Position numbers and translations under genes: made by a program. DNA of 64,000 nt, from the NCBI RefSeq assembly GCF_025362475.1, contig NZ_JANYGH010000073.1, positions 1 through 64,000 on the forward strand, given 5' to 3'. The notes beneath the pieces are model-generated. The model was given only the letters and a program-made list of their open reading frames with translations. It was not told the origin of the DNA and did no database searches. This document shows, in pieces, positions 17,926 to 27,562 of this stretch (the first letter of the stretch is position 1; the number at the start of each line of letters is the position of its first letter). Source of the DNA: Mucilaginibacter sp. Lineage in GTDB: Bacteria; Bacteroidota; Bacteroidia; Sphingobacteriales; Sphingobacteriaceae.

Positions 17926-18933
17926 ATGAAAATATTGTTTGCGATACAGGGAACCGGCAACGGGCATATAAGCCGGGCCCGCGAAATTGTGCCTTTGTTG
18001 CAGCAATATGGCGAGGTTGATTTACTGGTAAGCGGTACCGAGGCCGAAGTATCGTTGGCTCAGCCCCTCAAGTACAAATTTCATGGCGTTAGCTTTGTGT
18101 TTGGCACCAATGGCGGCGTTGATAACTGGGCAACCTGGAAAATTATGAACCTGCGCCAGTTTACACGCGATCTGTACAGCCTGCCCTTAAAGCAATATGA
18201 CCTTATCATTAATGATTTTGAACCGGTGAGCGCCTGGGCCTGTAAAATTCATCGCGTGCCGTCCGTGTCATTAAGTCATCAATGCTCCTTTGTATCGCCA
18301 AATACGCCGCGACCTCAAAAGAAAGATCCTTTTGCCCAGTGGCTGCTAAAAAATTATTCGCCCACTACCTATCATGTGGGTTTTCATTTTGAGCGATATG
18401 ACAATTTTATAAACACACCCGTTATCCGCAGCGAAATTCGGCAGATGGAAACCAGTAACCTGGGCCATTACAGTGTTTATTTGCCAGCTTATGATGATAA
18501 AACATTGCTGAAATACTTAAGTAAAGTAAGTGATGTTAAATGGCAGATATTTTCAAAACGACAAAAAACGTATTTTCAATCCGGCAACGTTGAGATCTTC
18601 CCGGTAAATAACGAGGCATTTAATAAAAGCCTGGCCAGTTGCGAAGGCCTGCTTACTGGCGGTGGTTTTGAAGGCCCCGCCGAAGCTCTTTTTCTAAAAA
18701 AGAAGGTAATGATGATACCCATGAAGGGGCAGTATGAGCAGCAATGCAATGCCCTCGCCGCTTCAAAAATGGGAGTGCCTGTGGTTGCCGAGATTAATGA
18801 AAACTTTGTTGGCTATTTAAATAAGTGGATTCATGACGACAAGAAGATTGTAGTTGATTTTCCGGATGAAACCGCGCAAATAGTTGATAATTTGGTAAAG
18901 CAATACGCAAGGCCGCAAAGTATTATGGTGTAA
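17926..18933 (+). CDS. Glycosyltransferase family protein (MurG/UGT-like GT-B fold)
   Basis: MKILFAIQGTGNGHISRAREIVPLLQQYGEVDLLVSGTEAEV ... LLTGGGFEGPAEALFLKKKVMMIPMKGQYEQQCNA. Confidence 0.85.
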   Translation: MKILFAIQGTGNGHISRAREIVPLLQQYGEVDLLVSGTEAEVSLAQPLKYKFHGVSFVFGTNGGVDNWATWKIMNLRQFTRDLYSLPLKQYDLIINDFEPVSAWACKIHRVPSVSLSHQCSFVSPNTPRPQKKDPFAQWLLKNYSPTTYHVGFHFERYDNFINTPVIRSEIRQMETSNLGHYSVYLPAYDDKTLLKYLSKVSDVKWQIFSKRQKTYFQSGNVEIFPVNNEAFNKSLASCEGLLTGGGFEGPAEALFLKKKVMMIPMKGQYEQQCNALAASKMGVPVVAEINENFVGYLNKWIHDDKKIVVDFPDETAQIVDNLVKQYARPQSIMV

Positions 18934-19059
18934 GGGATGATGCAGGTGGGAGATCTAAAACGGGCAGCGATTTAATCTCATCACCTCATTTGCACAGAAA
19001 ACTCTTACCACTCTTTTCGCTTTTTGTACTAATTTTACCCCCGCAAATTATCGCCGTAT

Positions 19060-20046
19060 ATGATCCAGGCTTTCCGCTCTTTTAATCCTTTGAATATTTT
19101 GTGGCTGGTTGTGGTGCTATTCCTGTCGCGGGTGGGCTATTTGCTGCATGTGCCCGATAAGGTTGAATTTGTATTTGTTGAGCCGTTTGCACGGCTGTTG
19201 GTGCCTGTAGCGTATGAGTACGCGTTTTCGGCTGGGGTAAATATATTCCTGGCTGCCGCCTTGGTGTTTATACAGGCTTTATTACTCAACTATTTAGTAA
19301 ATCGCTATAATTTATTAGGTAAGCCCTCTTTTTTACCGGCGTTAATGTATGTAACATTATCAGGGTTGTTTTCGCCGTTTTTAATTTTGAGCGCTCCGCT
19401 CATCTGTAATTTTCTGTTGATCTGGATGCTTTTTAAACTAATGAGCTTGTATAAAGGCGACGATGCCAAATCAATATCATATGATGTGGGTATGATAGTA
19501 GCATTGGGATCGCTTCTTTATTTCCCCTTTATCTATTTGTTTTTGGCTATATGGATAGGACTTATTCTTTTTAAACCCTTTAACTGGCGCGAGTGGATAT
19601 CAGGAGTTTTAGGTTATGGTACCATTTTTTTCTTTTTAGCGGTGTTTTACTTTTTAAACGACAGGATCTCCATTTTTTACAGAATCTGGCTTCCACTGGC
19701 AAAAAAGTTTCCGGATCATATCAGCATAAATTCTTTGAATTACCTGCTGCTGATACCGGTTATGCTCATATTAGTGCTCTGTGTTTTTAAATTGCAGCAA
19801 AATTTCTTTAAAAGTTACGTGCAGATCCGTAAATCTTTTCAACTGTTATTTTTTATTTTTTTAATAACAGGCTTTTCATTTTATGTTAATTCATCTTTCC
19901 ACCTTAACCATTTTTTATTGTGTATAGCGCCTGCTGCGGTGTTTTTTGCCTATTATTTTTTATACGCGAAAAAAAAATGGTTTTACGAAAGCCTGTTTTT
20001 ATTGCTGCTAATCAGCATCATCTACTTCCAGTTTAACAAATTTTAA
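19060..20046 (+). CDS. Polytopic membrane protein, DUF6427-like
   Basis: 328 aa, many TM segments; family assignment from memory of similar Bacteroidetes proteins. Confidence 0.6.
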   Translation: MIQAFRSFNPLNILWLVVVLFLSRVGYLLHVPDKVEFVFVEPFARLLVPVAYEYAFSAGVNIFLAAALVFIQALLLNYLVNRYNLLGKPSFLPALMYVTLSGLFSPFLILSAPLICNFLLIWMLFKLMSLYKGDDAKSISYDVGMIVALGSLLYFPFIYLFLAIWIGLILFKPFNWREWISGVLGYGTIFFFLAVFYFLNDRISIFYRIWLPLAKKFPDHISINSLNYLLLIPVMLILVLCVFKLQQNFFKSYVQIRKSFQLLFFIFLITGFSFYVNSSFHLNHFLLCIAPAAVFFAYYFLYAKKKWFYESLFLLLLISIIYFQFNKF

Positions 20047-20079
20047 CTTTTACATTCGTTCAAATTTCAGCGGTTATAT

Positions 20080-20171
20080 TAGTTTTGTAACGCGAAATCA
20101 TCATTAGCTGTAGTTTACATGAACGTAAAAGCAAATGATATTAAAAAATAGATGCCCTGTTGGGTGTCTTT
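20080..20171 (+). promoter_or_regulatory. Candidate purQ leader: TAnnTTTG-type -7 box, mini-ORF, terminator-like hairpin
   Basis: TAGTTTTG at 20080-20087; ATG...TAG encoding MNVKANDIKK at 20119-20151; AGATGCCC tgtt GGGTGTCT + T-run at 20150-20173. Confidence 0.35.
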
Positions 20172-20205
20172 TTAAAGGCAATTATTACACAATAAAACAA
20201 TTCAA

Positions 20206-20898
20206 ATGAAATTTGGCGTAGTTATATTTCCAGGCTCTAACTGTGATGAAGACATCATATACGTATTAGAAAAAATAATGGGCCAGCAGGTTGTAAGGTT
20301 ATGGCATAAAGATCATGACCTGCAGGGTGTTGACTTTGTTGTTTTACCAGGTGGTTTTTCATTTGGCGATTATCTTCGTTCAGGTGCTATATCCCGTTTT
20401 TCGCCAATTATGCAGGAGGTTATACAATTTGCTGCAAAAGGTGGTTATGTAATGGGTATTTGTAACGGCTTCCAGATATTGGCCGAAGCTGGTTTACTGG
20501 ATGGGGCTCTGTTGCACAATACAAACCGTAAGTTTATTTGCCGCAATATTTATTTAAAGCCACAAACAACCAAATCATTACTTACAGCCGGTTTAGAGCA
20601 GGAGCAGGCCTATAAGATCCCTATTGCACATGGCGAGGGTAATTATTTTGCCGATGCCGATGTAATTAAAAGGCTTAATGATAATGAGCAGGTATTATTT
20701 AGGTATTGCGATGAGTTTGGTAACATCATTGAAGATGCAAACCCTAACGGATCAATACAGAATATTGCTGGTGTTTGTAATGCAAGCCGTAATGTTTTTG
20801 GTTTAATGCCTCACCCGGAACGCGCTGCTGATAGTTTATTGGCAAACGAAGATGGGCTGGCAATATTTGAATCTATACTATCAATAGTAAGGGCCTGA
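20206..20898 (+). CDS. purQ: Phosphoribosylformylglycinamidine synthase subunit PurQ
   Basis: MKFGVVIFPGSNCDEDIIYVLEKIMGQQVVRLWHKD ... VLPGGFSFGDYLRSGAISRFSPIM ... GICNGFQIL ... MPHPERAAD. Confidence 0.97.
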   Translation: MKFGVVIFPGSNCDEDIIYVLEKIMGQQVVRLWHKDHDLQGVDFVVLPGGFSFGDYLRSGAISRFSPIMQEVIQFAAKGGYVMGICNGFQILAEAGLLDGALLHNTNRKFICRNIYLKPQTTKSLLTAGLEQEQAYKIPIAHGEGNYFADADVIKRLNDNEQVLFRYCDEFGNIIEDANPNGSIQNIAGVCNASRNVFGLMPHPERAADSLLANEDGLAIFESILSIVRA

Positions 20899-21641
20899 TG
20901 ACCAACCTGGTTATCGATATTGGTAACACATTAACAAAGGTTGCGGTTTTTAAGCTTGATGAGCTGCTTATGGTTGAGCAGTTTGAACATGTTGATGCAG
21001 GCTGGCTTGATGAACTATCAAATAAGTATGAAGCTGACAGGGCAATAATTTCATCGGTTAAAAAGCGCGTTGAACCCTGGCAAGCCGGTTTAGAAAAAAA
21101 ACTATCCCTGGTTTATTTTAATTATTTGATGACCAGTGGTATACATAACCATTATTTAACTCCTGATACACTTGGTACCGATAGATTGGCAGCCGTAATA
21201 GGGGCCAGCTACATGTACCCGGGCAAAAATAGCCTGGTTATTGCGGGTGGTACCTGTATAACATATGACTATGTTGACAGCAACCGCAATTATTTTGGAG
21301 GCAGTATATCACCGGGTTTAAATTTGCGTTATAAGGCTGTTAATAATTATACAGCAGGTTTGCCATTAATAAATACCGATGCTGATTTTACCGCGGAGTA
21401 CGGCAATAATACAGAAACCGCCATACGCTCGGGTGTACAAAACGGTATAAAATATGAGCTAACCGGGTTTATTGAAAGCTATAAAGCCAACAATCCCCAA
21501 CTGAATATTGTACTGAGCGGGGGCGACAGTATTTTTTTTGATACGCTACTAAAAAATAGCATCTTTGCCCCCTATATAAAAATTGAACCTTATTTGGTTT
21601 TAAAAGGATTAAACGCAGCTATACAAAAGCATAATGATTAA
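20898..21641 (+). CDS. coaX: Type III pantothenate kinase
   Basis: NLVIDIGNTLTKVAVF ... LGTDRLAAVIGA ... VIAGGTCITYD ... FGGSISPGLNLRYKAV; starts in a TGATG overlap with purQ. Confidence 0.93.
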   Translation: MTNLVIDIGNTLTKVAVFKLDELLMVEQFEHVDAGWLDELSNKYEADRAIISSVKKRVEPWQAGLEKKLSLVYFNYLMTSGIHNHYLTPDTLGTDRLAAVIGASYMYPGKNSLVIAGGTCITYDYVDSNRNYFGGSISPGLNLRYKAVNNYTAGLPLINTDADFTAEYGNNTETAIRSGVQNGIKYELTGFIESYKANNPQLNIVLSGGDSIFFDTLLKNSIFAPYIKIEPYLVLKGLNAAIQKHND

Positions 21642-22947
21642 ATATACCAGGTTTTTTTTAACACTTTTATTTGCTGTTATTGCATTTGCAGCACATTCTC
21701 AATCTACCACAAGCTCTCCATATTCAAGGTTCGGTTTGGGCGATATCGACCCACAGTTAATGCCTCAAAATATAGGTATTGGCGGTATTGGTGTGGCAAC
21801 AAACAGGATAAGTTTGTTTAATAATATAAACGTTATAAACCCTGCATCATACGGCGCCATTGGTATAACTGTTATTGATGTTGGTATTTACAGTAACTTT
21901 TCAACCTTAAACCAAACAGGGCAGGCCACCCAAAGCAATAAAAACTTCAGGCTTAGCCACATTGCTTTTGGTATACCGGTAACCAAAAAGTCGGCACTTA
22001 GCTTTGGTTTGCTGCCATATAGCGAGCGCGGTTATAACTATAAAAAATCTGTTAAAAATTTAGGCACTTCTTCGCCTGTTGACACCAACGTAACCAATTA
22101 TAACTACAGTGGTGATGGTGGTTTATCTAAAGCGTATTTGGGTTATGGTTTTGGTATAGGCAAGCATTTATTATTGGGTGGTAACGTATCTTATATATTT
22201 GGTAATATTAAGGATGTAAGCACAACCGAAATTCCTGGCCTGGCCGGTACGCTAAATTCAAAAATTGAACAAAGCAATGCTATTGGTGGTTTAAATTACG
22301 ATTACGGTTTGCAATACTCGTTTGATTTTTCTGAAACCAAACACCTTATCCTGGGCTACTCTGCCTCAGCAGGTACAAAGCTTAATTCGCAAACCAGCTA
22401 CATTGTAAGCCAGTATACCAATGATGCAAGTGGCAACCCCAATATTGCGGTTGATAGTGTTGTAAACAGGCAAAATGCTAAAGGAAAGTTAAAGCTTCCG
22501 CAGATAAACCGTTTTGGGATCTCGTTCCAAAATGATGGCAAGTTTTTGGTTGGTGCCGATTATTCAATGGGCCAGTGGTCTGATCTGAGTATATCTAATG
22601 TAAACCAGGGCTTGGTAAACAGCCGCACTTTTAATGTGGGTGCGCAGTATACGCCAAATATTGCCACAATTCGTAATTACCTGGCTACGGTTGATTATCG
22701 TATAGGCGGTATTTACGATGAAACTTATATGACCGTTAATAATACCAGGATAAAAAAATACGCTATTACCGCAGGTTTAGGTTTGCCTTTGCGCCCAAGT
22801 AATGGTAGTTTTTATAAGATCAATATTTCGGCCGAGTTAGGTCAAAGGGGATCATTGGTAAACGGGCTTGTTAAAGAAAACTACATTAATCTGCACCTGG
22901 GCTTCACGCTTAACGACAGGTGGTTCACGAAATATAAATTTGATTAA
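21634..22947 (+). CDS. Conserved Bacteroidetes outer-membrane beta-barrel protein
   Basis: Signal peptide, STTSSPYSRFGLGDI..., repeated amphipathic strands; 8-bp overlap with coaX. Confidence 0.75.
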   Translation: MIKYTRFFLTLLFAVIAFAAHSQSTTSSPYSRFGLGDIDPQLMPQNIGIGGIGVATNRISLFNNINVINPASYGAIGITVIDVGIYSNFSTLNQTGQATQSNKNFRLSHIAFGIPVTKKSALSFGLLPYSERGYNYKKSVKNLGTSSPVDTNVTNYNYSGDGGLSKAYLGYGFGIGKHLLLGGNVSYIFGNIKDVSTTEIPGLAGTLNSKIEQSNAIGGLNYDYGLQYSFDFSETKHLILGYSASAGTKLNSQTSYIVSQYTNDASGNPNIAVDSVVNRQNAKGKLKLPQINRFGISFQNDGKFLVGADYSMGQWSDLSISNVNQGLVNSRTFNVGAQYTPNIATIRNYLATVDYRIGGIYDETYMTVNNTRIKKYAITAGLGLPLRPSNGSFYKINISAELGQRGSLVNGLVKENYINLHLGFTLNDRWFTKYKFD

Positions 22948-22954
22948 TAATCAT

Positions 22955-23536
22955 ATGCTTAGCGGGGTAAAACATATAAAGGGCTTGCGCCTGCTGTTGT
23001 TGCCCCTGCTTGCCATTTTTATATCCTCATGTGTAAATGACCTGAATAAGGTTAAAGAAATAGCATCTACAGAGATGGGGGTGGTGGTATCACCCACAAA
23101 AGGTGTTGATTTGATCATGAGCGATTCTGCCCGGGTTCAACTGCACCTGATAACTCCATTGATGTTGCAGTATCAAACCAAAAAGCCTTATAAATTAATG
23201 CCACATGGCGTAAAGGTTATATTTTACGACAAGGAAACGTTAAAGGAATCGGGTAATATTGTTGCCGATACGGGCATATCCCATGATGATCAAAAACTGA
23301 TTGAGTTTCATAAAAATGTAGTGGCCACCAATGCCAAGGGTGAAACTTATAAATCTGATGAATTGTACTGGGACCAGGCAACTAAGAAGGTGTATTCGCA
23401 TAAGCCGGTGCAGGTAACTATGGCTGGCGGTAATGTAATGAACGGAGATAGTTTTGAGAGCGACGATAAATTTTTACACCCCACACTTAAAAGTAGCACG
23501 GGCATCTTTCACGTAGATGAAAAAGTGACACAATGA
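22955..23536 (+). CDS. lptC: LPS export ABC transporter periplasmic protein LptC-like lipoprotein
   Basis: MLSGVKHIKGLRLLLLPLLAIFISSC..., GVKVIFYDKETLKESGNIVADTGISHDDQKLIEFHKNVVATNAKGETYKSDELYWDQ; start trimmed to 22955. Confidence 0.85.
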   Translation: MLSGVKHIKGLRLLLLPLLAIFISSCVNDLNKVKEIASTEMGVVVSPTKGVDLIMSDSARVQLHLITPLMLQYQTKKPYKLMPHGVKVIFYDKETLKESGNIVADTGISHDDQKLIEFHKNVVATNAKGETYKSDELYWDQATKKVYSHKPVQVTMAGGNVMNGDSFESDDKFLHPTLKSSTGIFHVDEKVTQ

Positions 23537-23628
23537 TGTTAATTTTTTCAGGAAAATTTTGTGTTATAGAATTTTACTAAAAATTGTATCTTGCGCCCTC
23601 TTTAAAAAGAATATAATTAATTACAGAA

Positions 23629-25758
23629 ATGGGTATAATGGGTTTCTTGCGCGAACGAATGGGGACAATTCTCGCATTCTTTATAGGGTTTGCGCTTCTT
23701 GCTTTTATTGTAAGCGAGGTTGTAAGATCAGGCGGTTCCTTTTTTAAGGACGATAATAATGAACTTGCCGTAGTAAACGGCGAAAAAGTTCCGTATGATG
23801 AGTTTAATAAAAAACTGGAGCAAAATACAAACCAGTTTAAACAACAGTCGGGGCAAAATATTTCTTCCCAGATCACCAGCTACATTCAGGAAACAACCTG
23901 GAATCAAGTATTGAGTGACCTGCTCTTCAAAAAAGAAGTTGAAAAATTAGGTTTAACTGTTGGCGATGACGAAAGCACTAACATGGTTAGCGGTAATACT
24001 CCCGACCCACAGATTGCCCGTCAGTTTGCCGATCAGCAAACCGGTGCGTTTGACAGGAATAAGCTGAACCAGTTCTTAGCTTACTTATCATCCTCAAAAG
24101 CAGATCCTGCTCAAAAACAAGCCTGGGCTGATTTCTTAAAGCAGTTAATTGTAGCTAAGCAGCAAATGAAATATGTAAACATTGTTACCAATGGTTTATA
24201 TGTAAACTCATTGGAGGCTAATGATGATTACCTGGCAAAAAACAAACTGGTTAGCTTTAAATACGCAACCCTTGATTACGCATCTATTGCAGATTCAAAG
24301 GTTACTTTAAGTGATGCTGATTACAGTGCATATTATGATGCTCACAAAGCTGAATTTAAAAACCCACAGGAAGTAAGATCATTTGAATATGTAAGCTTTA
24401 ACGCGGCACCTTCAAAAGAAGATAGCGCGGCTATCAAAACCGAGGTTAATAAATTGGTTGATAGCATAAAAGTAAGCAACAATGATTCACTTTTTGTTCA
24501 GATCAATTCTGAAACAAAAAACCCGCTTGCCTTCCAAAAAAAGGGAACACTTGAGCCAAAGCTTGATACTTTAATGTTCAACGCGGCTAAAGGTTTTGTT
24601 TATGGTCCGTATGTATCAAACGGCAGCTATAAAATTGCTAAGCTAAGTGAGGTTAAAACTACTTTCGATTCTGTTAAAACAAGACATATATTAATTAACC
24701 CTGCTACTACAGGCGGTATTGAAAAAGCAATTGCGAAAGCCGATTCAATTAAAAAACTGATTCAGGGTGGTAAATCATTTGCCGAGTTGGCAACTACTTT
24801 TTCAACAGACAGAGGTAGCGCTGTAAAAGGTGGCGATATACCAGCATTTGACGTTAACGGTGCAATGGCTGGTCAGGGACAAATTACTCCCGAGTACACT
24901 AACGCTGCGTTTAAAGCTAATAAAGGCGACCTGATTGTAGTTACATCTCAGTTTGGTGTGCACCTTATCCAGGTAGAGGATCAAAAAGGCTCTATTAAAG
25001 TAGTTAAAGTTGCTATTGTTGATAAACCGATACAGGCAAGCAGCAAAACACAAACTGTAGCTTACAGCAAAGCCCAGGGATTTTTAGGAGCTTTAACAAA
25101 AGACAACTTTGAGGCAGAAGCTAAAAAGGAAGGTTTGAAAATTAACAATGCCGAAGATCTTAACGGTACAGCATCTGGCCTGCCAGGTTTGGATAATGCA
25201 CGTGATGTTGTTAGATGGGCATTTAAAGCAGATAAAGGCGATTTAACTGAGAAAGTATTTACTGTAGGTGATCAATATATCATTTCTCGTTTAACTGAGA
25301 TAAAACCAAAAGGTACACTAACACTTGACGCGGTTAAAAAACAAATTGAACCAGCTGTACGTAACGAAGTAAAAGCTAAACAACTGGATGAGAAATTCCA
25401 GGCTGCTTTAAGCGGATCAACTTCGATAGATCAGGTAGCTCAAAAGGCCGGTACAAAAGCGGTTCCTGTACAAAATATTGTTTTTGCTAACCCGGTTATC
25501 CCAGGTCAAGCTGCAGAGTATAAGGTTATAGGTTCAATTTTTGGATCACAGCCAAATAAGCTTTCAAAACCGGTTAACGGTCAGCAAGGTGTATTTGTAT
25601 ATTTTGTTGATGGATTTACCAATCCTGCGCCGCTTACTAACAATGTAAGGCAGAAACAACAAATTGGCCAGGCGTTGGTACAACGTGCACAAGGCCAGGT
25701 ATTGGATGCCTTGAAAGATAATGCTATTGTAAAAGATAACAGGGCTAAACTGTTATAA
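23629..25758 (+). CDS. Peptidylprolyl isomerase, PpiD/SurA-like with N-terminal membrane anchor
   Basis: MGIMGFLRERMGTILAFFIGFALLAFIVSEVV ... parvulin core VKTRHILINPATTGG...FAELATTFSTDRGSAVKGGDIPAF. Confidence 0.92.
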   Translation: MGIMGFLRERMGTILAFFIGFALLAFIVSEVVRSGGSFFKDDNNELAVVNGEKVPYDEFNKKLEQNTNQFKQQSGQNISSQITSYIQETTWNQVLSDLLFKKEVEKLGLTVGDDESTNMVSGNTPDPQIARQFADQQTGAFDRNKLNQFLAYLSSSKADPAQKQAWADFLKQLIVAKQQMKYVNIVTNGLYVNSLEANDDYLAKNKLVSFKYATLDYASIADSKVTLSDADYSAYYDAHKAEFKNPQEVRSFEYVSFNAAPSKEDSAAIKTEVNKLVDSIKVSNNDSLFVQINSETKNPLAFQKKGTLEPKLDTLMFNAAKGFVYGPYVSNGSYKIAKLSEVKTTFDSVKTRHILINPATTGGIEKAIAKADSIKKLIQGGKSFAELATTFSTDRGSAVKGGDIPAFDVNGAMAGQGQITPEYTNAAFKANKGDLIVVTSQFGVHLIQVEDQKGSIKVVKVAIVDKPIQASSKTQTVAYSKAQGFLGALTKDNFEAEAKKEGLKINNAEDLNGTASGLPGLDNARDVVRWAFKADKGDLTEKVFTVGDQYIISRLTEIKPKGTLTLDAVKKQIEPAVRNEVKAKQLDEKFQAALSGSTSIDQVAQKAGTKAVPVQNIVFANPVIPGQAAEYKVIGSIFGSQPNKLSKPVNGQQGVFVYFVDGFTNPAPLTNNVRQKQQIGQALVQRAQGQVLDALKDNAIVKDNRAKLL

Positions 25759-25780
25759 TATAAATAAGCGTAATTTTGTA

Positions 25781-25820
25781 TCCGGGAACAGCGTTTTATA
25801 ACTGTTCCCGGATTTTTTTT
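25781..25820 (+). terminator. Rho-independent terminator after the PpiD-like gene
   Basis: TCCGGGAACAG cgttttataa CTGTTCCCGGA TTTTTTTT. Confidence 0.9.
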
Positions 25821-25906
25821 GTTTACAGCTGTCTGAGAAGTAAAAGAAACCGTCATTGGAGGTATAAAATCCGGTGTACGATTAAGGGCGAAAAATAAAA
25901 AGGTTT

Positions 25907-25998
25907 GTCATTCTGAACGCAGTGAAGGATCTATTCGCAGACTTTGCAGGGCGAAGGTGCATTGCGAATAACAGATCCTTCACTGCGTTCAGGATGAC
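25907..25998 (+). repeat. Dispersed palindromic element, copy 2
   Basis: Arms GTCATTCTGAACGCAGTGAAGGATCT / AGATCCTTCACTGCGTTCAGGATGAC (one G-U/mismatch); core ATTCGCAGACTTTGCAGGGCGAAGGTGCATTGCGAATAAC. Confidence 0.92.
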
Positions 25999-26103
25999 AA
26001 AAAGTATTATTGTAAATTCGTTATTGCTTCGGGCCTCGTAATCCCAGGGAATGATTTAGACAGCTTTTTGAATTTAGTGTTTAAGCTTTGAATTTTTAAT
26101 ATT

Positions 26104-26619
26104 ATGGATATACAGGAAAATATAGTAAATAAGGTTGCACAAAGTGGTTTGGTTACTTTAGATCCTGCTGCTTTTTATCCGGCCGGCGAACGTGTTATTT
26201 ATGATATTAAAGATAACCTGTTTCACGGGTTAATGCTGCGGGAAAAAGATCTGAGAGATTTTATAAAGGAGCATGACTTTACACAATACGAAGGCAAAAA
26301 CGTAGGCATCACTTGTTCTGCTGATGCCATAGTGCCAACCTGGGCTTATATGCTGCTGGCAAACCGGATGGCCCCCTACGCCCGCGAGATAGTTTTTGGC
26401 GACATGGCTGTGTTGGAAACTGTGCTGTTTGAAAAGGAAATTGCCAAAGCCGATCTGGAGCAGTACAGTGGTCAGCGTGTTGTATTAAAAGGTTGCGGCG
26501 ATACCGCTGTGCCGGTTTCGGCCTATGTTGAATTAACAAAAAGGTTAACCCCGATAGTTAAAAGTATTATGTTTGGGGAGCCCTGTTCAACCGTGCCTAT
26601 CTATAAGCGCAAGGATTAA
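26104..26619 (+). CDS. DUF2480 family protein
   Basis: LDPAAFYPAGERVIYDIKDNLFHGLMLREKDLRDFIKEHDFTQYEGKNVGITCSADAIVPTWAYMLL. Confidence 0.88.
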   Translation: MDIQENIVNKVAQSGLVTLDPAAFYPAGERVIYDIKDNLFHGLMLREKDLRDFIKEHDFTQYEGKNVGITCSADAIVPTWAYMLLANRMAPYAREIVFGDMAVLETVLFEKEIAKADLEQYSGQRVVLKGCGDTAVPVSAYVELTKRLTPIVKSIMFGEPCSTVPIYKRKD

Positions 26620-26777
26620 TGAAGTTATTTTTGATTAATAAGGTGAGCTATAGTTTAGTATTTGCATGCGTGCACAACAAAAATGGATTTAAACCATTTA
26701 TATAAGTAGGTGTCATATCAGCATGCCGACTAAATCTGTTTTACAAAAACAGCTTTATTAAAAAGCAAACTCTATTA

Positions 26778-27554
26778 ATGAAAAAATACTTCTCCTGCTC
26801 GCTGTTATTGATATTATGCCACACTGTTGTGTTTTCTCAGGAGCTTAGCAAAATTAGCGAGCCCGTGTTTAAAATTGGCGAAAAGCTGAGTTATAAAATG
26901 CAATATGGTTTTTTTACCGCTGCTGCCGCCGATATCCGCGTGGAAGCAAGTGATAAAAAACTTCCTGGCCCGGCCTTTCACCTTATAGCCGAAGGTAAAA
27001 CGGCAGGTACTTTTGATATCTTTTATAAAGTGCGCAATAAATATGAATCATATGTAGATCAAACTACCCTGCAGCCATATTTTTACACCGAGAACAGGCA
27101 CGAAGGGAAATGGAAACATAGTGATAACGTAAGCTTTGATCAAAAGGATAGTAAAGTAACTGCCAATAAAGGTGTATTTCCGTTCACGGGCAAAACCTTT
27201 GATTTTGTATCGGCCTATTATTTTGCCCGTACTATTGATGTTTCAAAAGTAAAAATAGGAGAGACATTTGAAATGCAGTACTTTTTGGAAGATGGTTTCC
27301 ATACGCTAAGCGTTACCTATGTGGGTACCGAAACGGTGAAGTGCAGTATGGGTACATTTAACTGCCTGAAATTTAATCCAACAATTATTCCTGGCCGTAT
27401 TTTCAGGAAAGATAGTAAGTTGTACCTTTGGATCACCAATGATGGCAACAGGATCCCTGTAAAGGCGCATGTTGAAGTCATTTTAGGTAGTATCACAATG
27501 GATCTGCAGTCAGCAAGCGGATTGAAGTATCCGTTAAATCCAATAAAGAAGTAA
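26778..27554 (+). CDS. DUF3108 domain-containing secreted protein
   Basis: Signal peptide; FKIGEKLSYKMQYGFFTAAAADIRVE ... FKVRNKYESYVDQTTLQPYFY-type pattern. Confidence 0.8.
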   Translation: MKKYFSCSLLLILCHTVVFSQELSKISEPVFKIGEKLSYKMQYGFFTAAAADIRVEASDKKLPGPAFHLIAEGKTAGTFDIFYKVRNKYESYVDQTTLQPYFYTENRHEGKWKHSDNVSFDQKDSKVTANKGVFPFTGKTFDFVSAYYFARTIDVSKVKIGETFEMQYFLEDGFHTLSVTYVGTETVKCSMGTFNCLKFNPTIIPGRIFRKDSKLYLWITNDGNRIPVKAHVEVILGSITMDLQSASGLKYPLNPIKK

Positions 27555-27562
27555 AATTAAAT

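Noticed and set aside
26620-26777. Possible tRNA or small RNA between the DUF2480 and DUF3108 genes
   Set aside because: No cloverleaf, T-loop (GTTCRA) or other RNA signature could be found by eye.
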